A stretch of 6,018 bases of DNA from Chloroflexota bacterium (lineage in GTDB: Bacteria; Chloroflexota; Anaerolineae; B4-G1; SLSP01), in assembly GCA_009908585.1 (NCBI GenBank), contig JAAAOZ010000263.1, forward strand, positions 1 through 6,018, read 5' to 3'. Shown here piece by piece: positions 1-5,418 of the stretch. The stretch's first letter is position 1. Each line of letters begins with the position of its first letter. The notes under the pieces are model-generated. The model made no database searches, was not told the origin of the DNA, and saw only the letters and a list, made by a program, of their open reading frames with translations. A program made the position numbers and the translations under genes.

Positions 1-179
1 AGATCGGCGGGATCAAGGTCTCGGAGCAGCACGCGAATTTCTTGATCAATGCGGAGGGCGGCGCCGCCGCCGACTATCGTGCGCTGATCCGCGTGGTGCA
101 GACCCAAGTCCAACAGCAGTTCGACGTGTGGCTGGAGCCGGAGATTGAGCTGCTGCCGGAGGAATCACGGCGGTTTTAG
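1..179 (+). CDS. murB: UDP-N-acetylenolpyruvoylglucosamine reductase, C-terminal fragment
   Basis: Only the last 58 codons (from base 3) and the TAG stop at 177-179 lie in the window. The fragment reads IGGIKVSEQHANFLIN near its start, then a helix with ADYRALIRVV, then FDVWLEPEIELL. These match the substrate-binding C-terminal domain of MurB, where the VSxxHANFxxN and LEPE motifs are characteristic. The second Glu of LEPE (codon 141-143) aligns with the catalytic Glu325 of E. coli MurB. MurB is a cytoplasmic FAD enzyme that reduces UDP-GlcNAc-enolpyruvate to UDP-MurNAc using NADPH. The VSEQHANF form suggests the type II (Gram-positive-like) enzyme. The FAD domain lies upstream of the window. 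The gene ends 70 bases before ddl, consistent with co-transcription in a dcw operon. Confidence 0.93.
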   Translation, partial: IGGIKVSEQHANFLINAEGGAAADYRALIRVVQTQVQQQFDVWLEPEIELLPEESRRF

Positions 180-236
180 GTGAGATTCCGGCGAATTTGA
201 TACGCAATGTTAACACAAATGCATCCAGAGTTAGAT

Positions 237-246
237 TAAGGTAGGG
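237..246 (+). promoter_or_regulatory. Ribosome binding site of ddl
   Basis: The AAGGTAGGGA stretch lies a few bases upstream of the ATG at 250 and is a fair Shine-Dalgarno match. It supports 250 as the start, as does the immediate onset of the conserved N-terminal Ddl strand. The rest of the 180-249 spacer is AT-rich. I saw no convincing -35/-10 pair in it. Confidence 0.55.
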
Positions 247-249
247 AAT

Positions 250-1434
250 ATGACGGAAAAGATCAAAGTGGCGGTGCTGTTCGGAGGCCGGTCGGGCGAG
301 CACGAGGTGAGTATTATGTCGGCGCGGTCCGTGATGTCGGCGTTGGATCCCGAGAAGTACGAGATTATCCCTGTGGGGATCACGCGCGAGGGCGCGTGGA
401 TCACGGGCGAGGACCCGATGCACGCGCTGGAGCAGGAGGCCTTCGAATCGACGCAGCACGCCGCGATCTTCGCCGATCCCTCGCAGAAGGGGTTGTGGGC
501 CGGCGCCGGCGAGGTGGAGAAAATCGAGGACGCCTCGGACGCCCCGCTGGTCGAGAATGGCGCCGACGCTCAGCAGTTGGCCGCGCTCTCGCGCGTGGAC
601 GTGGTCTTCCCCGTGTTGCACGGCACCTTCGGTGAGGATGGCACGGTGCAGGGGTTGTTGGAATTGGCCGGCGTGCCCTACGTGGGCGGCGGCGTGCTCA
701 ACTCCGCGCTGGCAATGGACAAGATCGCGTTCAAGGCCGTGGTGCAGGCGCACGGCCTGCCCATTCCCGCCTACGTCTGGTCGACGCGCCGCCGCTGGGA
801 GGCCGATCCCGACGCGCTGTTGGACAAGGTCGAGGCCGAATTGGGCTATCCCGTCTTTACCAAACCCGCGAACTTAGGCTCCAGCGTAGGGATTTGCAAA
901 TGCCATAATCGCGAGGAGCTGCGCCAGGGCCTCGACGAGGCCGCGCGCTATGATCGCCGCCTGCTGGTGGAGGTTGCTGTGCCGGAAGCGCGGGAAATCG
1001 AAGTGAGCGTCTTGGGCAACGAGGAGCCGAGCGCCTCGGCGCCGGGCGAGATCATCCCCAGCCGTGAGTTCTACAGCTACGAGGCCAAATATCTGGACAC
1101 GGGCGAGGACGCCTCCGATCTGTTGATCCCGGCGTCCTTGGATGAGGCGCAGATCAAAGAGATTCAGGAGATGGCGGTGCAGGCTTATCGCGTCATCGAC
1201 GGCGCGGGTATGGCGCGCGTGGATTTTCTGTTGAGCGACCCGACGGGCGAAATCTATCTCAACGAGATCAACACCATTCCCGGCTTCACCACCATCAGCA
1301 TGTACCCCAAACTTTGGGAGGCGTCCGGCATCCCCTATGAGCGTTTGTTGGATTGGCTGATCGATCTGGCGTTGGATCGCCACGCGGAGAACGCACGTTC
1401 GGAGCGGGTGTATAGGTCTGCAACGCAGGAATAG
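250..1434 (+). CDS. ddl: D-alanine--D-alanine ligase
   Basis: This 394-residue ATP-grasp enzyme joins two D-alanines in the cytoplasm with ATP, making the dipeptide that MurF adds to UDP-MurNAc-tripeptide. The N-terminal motif FGGRSGEHEVS (11-21) holds Glu17, equivalent to E. coli DdlB Glu15. VFPVLHGTFGEDGT (119-132) and VGGGVLNSALAMDK (145-158) follow. The ATP-grasp core has TKPANLGSSVG (204-214) with the ATP-contacting Lys205. The omega-loop segment FYSYEAKYLD (274-283) keeps the Lys-Tyr pair (280-281) equivalent to DdlB Lys215-Tyr216, which favours D-Ala-D-Ala over D-Ala-D-lactate specificity. Asp325, Glu339 and Asn341 (RVDF and NEINTIPG) are the likely Mg2+ ligands. The protein is longer than DdlB (306) because of an extended region at about 50-117, as in DdlA-type enzymes. 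A MurB fragment precedes it and ftsQ follows after a 147-base spacer. Confidence 0.97.
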   Translation: MTEKIKVAVLFGGRSGEHEVSIMSARSVMSALDPEKYEIIPVGITREGAWITGEDPMHALEQEAFESTQHAAIFADPSQKGLWAGAGEVEKIEDASDAPLVENGADAQQLAALSRVDVVFPVLHGTFGEDGTVQGLLELAGVPYVGGGVLNSALAMDKIAFKAVVQAHGLPIPAYVWSTRRRWEADPDALLDKVEAELGYPVFTKPANLGSSVGICKCHNREELRQGLDEAARYDRRLLVEVAVPEAREIEVSVLGNEEPSASAPGEIIPSREFYSYEAKYLDTGEDASDLLIPASLDEAQIKEIQEMAVQAYRVIDGAGMARVDFLLSDPTGEIYLNEINTIPGFTTISMYPKLWEASGIPYERLLDWLIDLALDRHAENARSERVYRSATQE

Positions 1435-1448
1435 CTTGAAATCATAGA

Positions 1449-1476
1449 ACGTATTTCGTATTGCGTAATGCGTAAA
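1449..1476 (+). repeat. Four tandem 7-bp units (NCGTAWW)
   Basis: Four consecutive heptamers fit one pattern: ACGTATT, TCGTATT, GCGTAAT and GCGTAAA. The CGTA core recurs once more in the palindrome TTACGTAA at 1509-1516. The block lies in the ddl-ftsQ spacer, directly after the ddl stop. It is too regular for ordinary AT-rich spacer. I cannot assign a function. It may be a dispersed intergenic repeat of this genome or protein-binding sites. Confidence 0.6.
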
Positions 1477-1537
1477 GGCTAAGCGGCAGACTCATCACAT
1501 TTTTCATTTTACGTAATCTTAGAGAGCAGGCCCGTCA

Positions 1538-1557
1538 TAGGTTATCTTAGGTTATCT
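1538..1557 (+). repeat. Perfect 10-bp tandem duplication before ftsQ
   Basis: TAGGTTATCT occurs twice back to back (1538-1547 and 1548-1557), ending 24 bases before the preferred ftsQ start and overlapping its probable leader. The 10-bp period would put both copies on the same DNA face, as in operators with direct repeats. The core does not match the TGGGA-type boxes of the dcw regulator MraZ. The repeat is seen directly; a regulatory role is conjecture. Confidence 0.55.
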
Positions 1558-1570
1558 ATGGGAGGCGAGG

Positions 1571-1576
1571 GGAGGG
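1571..1576 (+). promoter_or_regulatory. Shine-Dalgarno site selecting the ftsQ start at 1582
   Basis: GGAGGG lies 5-6 bases before the ATG at 1582. The earlier in-frame ATG at 1558 is preceded by the TAGGTTATCT repeat and has no Shine-Dalgarno. Starting at 1558 would also translate the purine-rich ribosome site itself as GGEGRVR. Hence 1582 is preferred. Confidence 0.75.
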
Positions 1577-1581
1577 TGAGG

Positions 1582-2394
1582 ATGAAGAGGAAAAAGCAGC
1601 GCAATTATTATCGCACGACCGCTCTGTTGGGGGCGCAACCCCAAGCTGCAACGAAGCGCAAGACGCGCCGCGCCGTTCGTCGTTCTCTTCGCAATCTCCA
1701 TTGGAAATGGGTGGCGCTCCTGGTGGTGACCTTAGCGCTGGCTTTGTGGGTGTGGTTAGATGGGCGCTGGTATGTGATGGGCGAGGATTTGGAAGTGATA
1801 AATGCCTCCTCCAACACGTTGGCCTACGATGTCGCGTTGGCCTCGGACTTGCTGGGATGGCACACTTTTTGGCTGGATACGGACGCCGCTGCTGAGAAGA
1901 TTTTGGAAGCGGTGCCCGGCATCACCTCCGCCGAGCCTACCTGCCGACGTTTCCCCGCGCACTGCATGATTCACGTCACCGAGCGTGAGCCGGCGCTGAT
2001 CTGGGAATCGGAGGCTGGCGTGAAGTGGGTGGACGCGGATGGTGTGGTCTTCGCCGCGCGGGAGAGCCGCACTGGCTTGCCTATCATCCACGGCCCGCTG
2101 CCCGCGCTGAAGGAGGGCCGTGTCCCAGAGGATATTCTGACAGGCGTGACGGCCCTGATTGACCTAGGGGTTCCCGGTGATCGTTTGGGCTATCTGCCGG
2201 AACGCGGCTTGATCTGGGTGGATGAGGAGGGGCGGCGCGTTGCCTTCGGCGCCGGCCCGGAGATGGCGTCGCGATGGGCGATCTATCAGGCATTGATTGA
2301 GGATCTTGCAGAGCGGAAAATTTTCCCGTGGACGGTTGATGTACGGTTCTCAGCGGCGCCGACCTATTCACGCAGCCCGGAAGGGAGGAGTGTA
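1582..2394 (+). CDS. ftsQ: Cell division protein FtsQ (runs in frame into ftsA)
   Basis: This bitopic divisome protein has about 271 residues before the FtsA start. It has a basic cytoplasmic tail (1-41, many Lys/Arg), one membrane segment at about 42-60 (WVALLVVTLALALWVWL), a POTRA-like domain at about 62-135 ending in the typical VTEREPALIW, and a beta domain to about 257 ending WTVDVRFSAAP. FtsQ links FtsA/FtsZ-side assembly to the septal peptidoglycan synthases via FtsB/FtsL, with its POTRA and beta domains outside the membrane. The length is close to E. coli FtsQ (276). Two cysteines, 121 and 128, lie in the exported POTRA region. There is no stop codon in frame: the sequence passes from PTYSRSPEGRSV straight into FtsA. 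A TAG at 2393-2395 in the +1 frame overlaps the ftsA GTG and may be the genuine end if a one-base indel lies at about 2365-2392. The alternative start at 1558 adds 8 residues. Confidence 0.88.
2383..2390 (+). promoter_or_regulatory. Shine-Dalgarno site for ftsA
   Basis: GGGAGGAG sits with its GGAGG core six bases before the GTG at 2395. This is near-ideal for initiation and implies that FtsA is translated independently, even though the frame is open from ftsQ. Confidence 0.8.
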
Positions 2395-3608
2395 GTGGAA
2401 CGATCCGTTGTTGGCATTGATATTGGGAGTCATCGCATCTTGGTCTTGGTCGCCGAAATCGATGAGCAGGAGCGGACGCGCATCGTCGGTGTGGGCGAGG
2501 TGCCCGCGCGGGGCATCAAAAAGGGCGTCGTGGTCAATGTGACGGAGGCGACGGACTCGATTTTGGAGGCGGTCACGTGGGCGGAGCAGAGTTCCGGCTA
2601 TCAGATCGAGCGGGCCTACGTCGGCGTGACGGGCGCGCACATCAACTCGCGGAACAGTCAGGGCGTCGTCGGCGTCGCCCGCCGCGATCGCGGCATCACG
2701 CCCGATGACGTCGACCGGGTCTTGGAGGCGGCCGGCGCCATCGTGCTGCCTCAAAACCAAGAACTGCTGCACATCCTGCCGCGCACGTACACCGTCGATG
2801 GGCAAGAGGGCGTGCGCAATCCTCTGGGGATGCACGGGTTCCGACTGGAGGTCGAGGCCCACGTGGTGATGGGCGCGAGCACGGCGCTGCAAAACCTCAC
2901 CAAGTGCGTCGAGGGCGCCGGCGTCGAGGTCAGCGAGCTGATCCTAACGAGCTTGGCCGCCGGGCGCGCCGTCCTTTCGGAGACGGAGAAGGAGATGGGC
3001 GTGGTGCTCGTCGACATCGGCGCCGGCTCCACGGACATCGCCATCTTCATCGAAGGGACGGTGTGGCACACGCGCTCGCTGCCGATGGGCGGGGAGTACA
3101 TCACCAACGACATCGCCATCGGCCTGCGTTTGCCGCCGGAGGTCGCCGAGCAGGTCAAGCTGAAGCACGGACACGCGATAGCCGCCCAGGTGGCAGAGGA
3201 TGAGCGCTTTACCATTTCGCCCTACGGGGATGAAAGTCCGGTGGCGGTGCCGCGCTGGAAGCTGGCGGAGATCATCCAGGCGCGCTGCGAGGAGATGTTG
3301 GAGAATGTCCAGCAGGAGATCAAGCGCTCCGCCTATGATGGATTGTTGCCGGCGGGATTGGTGCTGTGCGGCGGCACGGCGCAACTGCCCGGCCTGTGCG
3401 ATCTGGCCCGTGAGATATTCGAGTTGCCCGTGCAGGTGAGCGTGCCCCGTAACATCTCCGGCTTGACGGATCAGGTGTCGAATCCCGATGCCGCCGTCGC
3501 GGTGGGGTTGGTGAGTTGGACGCCGATGTGGGAGGAGGGCGGCGCGCCTTGCAATCCCCCTGGTGGAAGCGTTGGTGGCCGTGGCTCAGGACATTGTTCC
3601 CGGGGTAA
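2395..3608 (+). CDS. ftsA: Cell division protein FtsA, frame disrupted near its C-terminus
   Basis: FtsA is an actin-like ATPase that tethers FtsZ polymers to the inner face of the membrane and recruits later divisome proteins. From the GTG it begins ERSVVGIDIGSHRILVLVAE (phosphate-1 motif). Subdomain 1C (about 84-160) follows. The phosphate-2 motif VDIGAGSTDIAIF is at 206-218, SLPMGGEYITNDIA at 228-241 and the adenosine motif LVLCGGTAQLPG at 322-333. NPDAAVAVGL (363-372) is the usual end of the core. After SWTPMWEEG (374-382) the given frame turns into low-complexity residues and stops only at 3664-3666 (423 residues). The -1 frame instead encodes SPWWKRWWPWLRTLFPG and a TAA at 3606-3608. 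This closely resembles the E. coli FtsA membrane-targeting end SWIKRLNSWLRKEF. One added G at about 3537-3539 joins the two and gives about 404 residues. The coordinates give this restored end. Confidence 0.88.
3531..3545 (+). other. Probable single-base frameshift in ftsA
   Basis: The sequence here is purine-rich with a GGG run at 3537-3539, followed by alternating GC. Adding one base in this stretch makes the FtsA core continue directly into the membrane-targeting helix. The exact base cannot be fixed. No textbook -1 slippery heptamer is seen, so an indel error is more likely than programmed frameshifting. Confidence 0.7.
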
Positions 3609-3677
3609 GGCGCTCCGTGAGGCGAATGGAGGGGTGTTTTTGGATAGGCTTTATTTAGCAAGTTGAGATGGGGAGGA

Positions 3678-3713
3678 TTGACATGGATATGCGAACATAT
3701 CAGACATTATACG
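3678..3713 (+). promoter_or_regulatory. Possible promoter element in the ftsZ leader
   Basis: A consensus -35 hexamer TTGACA is present at 3678-3683. The AT-rich candidates downstream (CATTAT 3705-3710, TATACG 3708-3713) are 21 and 24 bases away, longer than the usual 16-18. Low confidence: the hexamer may be chance, but the stretch to 3736 is more AT-rich than the flanking genes. Confidence 0.2.
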
Positions 3714-3723
3714 AATCGGATGA

Positions 3724-3729
3724 GGGAGG
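3724..3729 (+). promoter_or_regulatory. Shine-Dalgarno site selecting the ftsZ start at 3737
   Basis: GGGAGG lies seven bases before ATG 3737, a strong and well-spaced site. A competing GGAGG at 3672-3676 lies six bases before ATG 3683, so an 18-residue longer form is possible. Confidence 0.65.
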
Positions 3730-3736
3730 TTCTAAA

Positions 3737-4816
3737 ATGGCCGTTGCTCAGGGAGAAAATTTTGCTCAGATTCGAGTCGTTGGTGTTGGCGGTGGGGGCA
3801 GTAATGCCGTCAATCGGATGATTGCAGAGGGGCTTCAGGGCGTGGATTTCATCGCGGTGAACACCGACGCCCAAGCTCTGATGCTCTGTGATGCGCCCAA
3901 GCGCTTGCGCATTGGCGATGGCGTGACGCGAGGATTGGGCGCGGGTGGTCATCCTTCCGAGGGGAAGAAAGCCGCCGAGGAATCCGAGGACGAGATCCGC
4001 GAGGTGCTCCAAGGTTCCGATATGGTCTTTGTCACCGCCGGGATGGGCGGCGGCACCGGCACCGGCGCCGCGCCCGTGATCGCGCAGATCGCCAAGGAGG
4101 AGATCAAGGCGCTGACCATCGGCGTGGTGACGCGCCCCTTCACCTTCGAAGGCTCGCAGCGCAGCAACGTCGCTGTGGAGGGCATCGAGGAGTTGAAGCA
4201 GGTCGTCGATACCTTGATCGTCATTCCCAATGATCGTCTTCTGGAGATCACGGAGAAGCGGATGAGCCTCACGCAGGCCTTCCGCGTCGCGGACGACGTG
4301 CTGCGCCAAGGCATCCAGGGCATCACCGAGGTCATCACGGTGCCCGGCCTGATCAACCTGGACTTCGCGGACGTGCGCGCCATTATGGAAGAGGGCGGCG
4401 CCGCGTTGATGGCCGTCGGGCGCGCCGAGGGCGAAAATCGCGCGATTGAGGCCGCGCAGCAGGCGATCTCCAGTCGGCTCTTGGATATCACCATCGATGG
4501 CGCGCGGGGTATCCTCTTCAACATCACCGGCGGCGACAGCCTGACGCTGTACGAGGTGAACGAGGCCGCCTCCATCATCCGCGAGACCGCGCACCCCGAC
4601 GTCAACCTGATCTTCGGCGCGGTGATCGACCCCGATATGCAAGAGGAAGACGTCCGCATCACCGTCATCGCCACGGGCTTCGATGGCGAGCCAAGCAGCG
4701 CTGAGCAAGCAGGCGCGAAGCGGCAGCGGCGGATGGAATCCCAGGATATTTTCTCGGCCGGGGCGGTCGACCGCGATAATATCGACGTCCCGGCGTTCCT
4801 GCGACGGCGCGGCTAA
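3737..4816 (+). CDS. ftsZ: Cell division protein FtsZ
   Basis: FtsZ is a tubulin-like GTPase of 359 residues that polymerises into the cytoplasmic Z-ring. VVGVGGGGSNAVNRM (14-28) starts the GTP-binding domain, followed by NTDAQAL (42-48), the tubulin signature GGGTGTG (104-110) and RPFTFEG (133-139). The T7 synergy loop NLDFAD (207-212) holds Asp209 and Asp212, which complete GTP hydrolysis on the neighbouring subunit. The core ends near 315. A linker of about 34 residues leads to the C-terminal peptide IDVPAFLRR (349-357), which binds FtsA and other partners. In-frame ATGs at 3668 and 3683 would add 23 or 18 residues. I prefer 3737 because of its ribosome site, the usual short N-terminus and the AT-rich, non-conserved DNA upstream. 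The restored ftsA stop lies 128 bases before this start. Confidence 0.97.
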   Translation: MAVAQGENFAQIRVVGVGGGGSNAVNRMIAEGLQGVDFIAVNTDAQALMLCDAPKRLRIGDGVTRGLGAGGHPSEGKKAAEESEDEIREVLQGSDMVFVTAGMGGGTGTGAAPVIAQIAKEEIKALTIGVVTRPFTFEGSQRSNVAVEGIEELKQVVDTLIVIPNDRLLEITEKRMSLTQAFRVADDVLRQGIQGITEVITVPGLINLDFADVRAIMEEGGAALMAVGRAEGENRAIEAAQQAISSRLLDITIDGARGILFNITGGDSLTLYEVNEAASIIRETAHPDVNLIFGAVIDPDMQEEDVRITVIATGFDGEPSSAEQAGAKRQRRMESQDIFSAGAVDRDNIDVPAFLRRRG

Positions 4817-4847
4817 AAAGCTTTGCGGTCGCATATCCAAATAATGC

Positions 4848-4894
4848 GCGTCACCCCTCCCTAGAGGGTTGATCTTAATAGGGAGGGGTGGCGT
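4848..4894 (+). terminator. Strong hairpin after ftsZ, without U-tract
   Basis: CACCCCTCCCTA (4852-4863) pairs perfectly with TAGGGAGGGGTG (4879-4890) around a 15-base loop. The stem extends outward through a T-G, two Watson-Crick and a G-T pair. It begins about 30 bases after the ftsZ stop and probably closes the dcw transcript or protects its 3' end. No T-run follows, so it is not a classic intrinsic terminator. Confidence 0.6.
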
Positions 4895-4922
4895 TGTTGG
4901 CGTCTAACATAGCTTCTAACAT
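4894..4922 (+). promoter_or_regulatory. Possible promoter of the DUF1622 gene, with an 8-bp direct repeat
   Basis: TTGTTG (4894-4899) and TAACAT (4917-4922) are 17 bases apart and each matches the -35/-10 consensus at four of six positions. TCTAACAT occurs at 4903-4910 and again at 4915-4922. The gene beyond the hairpin would need its own promoter, but transcription starting here leaves a leader of only about 8 bases. Weak call. Confidence 0.25.
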
Positions 4923-4936
4923 CATGGGAAAGCAAC

Positions 4937-5323
4937 ATGGAAAGTGAACTGCTCAGGGTTTTGTTGGAGTATGGCGTCGCGATTGTGGAGGCCTTTGGCG
5001 CCTTCACAATTCTTACGGGGGCGTTTCGCAGCATCTGGGTTTATCTTAGGCGTTTTTGGAAGCCGGGTAATCATGATTTTGATCGATTGCGCGCCGAATT
5101 TGGCCAAAGTCTGGTGATGGGATTGGAGTTCCAGGTTGCGGCGGATATTTTGAAGACGGCCATATCTCCCACATGGAATGATATCCTGCTGTTGGCCGCG
5201 ACGATTCTCCTGCGCACGGTGCTCAACTATTTGCTGGAATTGGAATTTCACATGCTGGAACCAGGCTTCGGCTTTTTGAACGGGAATGAAAAAGAGACGT
5301 CCGAAGAAGCGACGCAGGCGTGA
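4937..5323 (+). CDS. DUF1622 family small membrane protein
   Basis: This 128-residue protein looks like the DUF1622 family of bacterial integral membrane proteins, whose function I do not know. Three hydrophobic segments are visible: about 8-36 (with VAIVEAFGAFTILTGAF), about 57-76 and about 82-100. The family-like motif is the Arg-rich loop (RLRAEFGQ, 50-57) followed by LEFQVAADILKT (63-74) and then LLLAATILLRTVLNYLLELE (84-103). Glu64 and Asp70 in the second segment and Arg93 in the third are charged residues inside or near membrane helices. The tail (111-128) is polar and acidic. The start has only a weak ribosome site (GGGAA, 4926-4930), but no better in-frame ATG exists nearby. Hairpins bracket the gene (4848-4894 and 5348-5379), so it is probably a single-gene unit rather than part of the dcw operon. 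Confidence 0.85.
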   Translation: MESELLRVLLEYGVAIVEAFGAFTILTGAFRSIWVYLRRFWKPGNHDFDRLRAEFGQSLVMGLEFQVAADILKTAISPTWNDILLLAATILLRTVLNYLLELEFHMLEPGFGFLNGNEKETSEEATQA

Positions 5324-5347
5324 CTTTTTGTGTCGAGACCCTTTCCG

Positions 5348-5379
5348 ATCGTAGCGACATTTTTTCGCTACGATTTTTT
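5348..5379 (+). terminator. Intrinsic terminator after the DUF1622 gene
   Basis: A perfect 10-bp stem, ATCGTAGCGA (5348-5357) with TCGCTACGAT (5365-5374), closes a 7-base loop. It is followed directly by five more T residues (5375-5379). This is a textbook Rho-independent terminator, 24 bases past the stop codon. Confidence 0.92.
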
Positions 5380-5418
5380 GTGAGTTGTTAGCAGTGACGC
5401 GGGAATGGAAGCATTAGC

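Larger units (their letters stand above)
1582..3666 (+). other. Continuous ftsQ-ftsA reading frame as it stands in the sequence
   Basis: Read literally, one frame without stops runs from the ftsQ start (or from ATG 1558, 702 codons) through ftsA to TGA at 3664-3666. An automatic gene caller would report a single FtsQ-FtsA protein. Such a fusion is topologically awkward. FtsQ's C-terminal domain lies outside the membrane while FtsA must be cytoplasmic, and no second membrane segment separates them. I read it as two genes, with the missing stop either a sequence error or a real fusion bypassed by initiation at 2395. Confidence 0.7.

Noticed and set aside
196..236. Promoter before ddl (TTGATA or TTAACA with TTAGAT)
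   Set aside because: Spacings of 28 or 15 bases and a poor -10 match; murB and ddl are more simply co-transcribed.
1558..1581. ATG 1558 as the start of ftsQ
   Set aside because: No ribosome site upstream, and the added residues are a translation of the Shine-Dalgarno region of ATG 1582.
2368..3384. Overlapping minus-strand open frames opposite ftsA
   Set aside because: Arg/His/Asp-rich compositions without motifs, no ribosome sites, fully covered by well-supported ftsA coding sequence.
3531..3545. Programmed -1 frameshift site in ftsA
   Set aside because: No X XXY YYZ heptamer in the reading frame and no obvious downstream stimulatory stem; an indel is simpler.
3707..4840. Long open frame of 377 codons on the minus strand opposite ftsZ
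   Set aside because: Its residues are Asp/His/Gly/Arg-rich with no family motif, as expected for the antisense of a GC-rich gene; FtsZ on the + strand is unmistakable.
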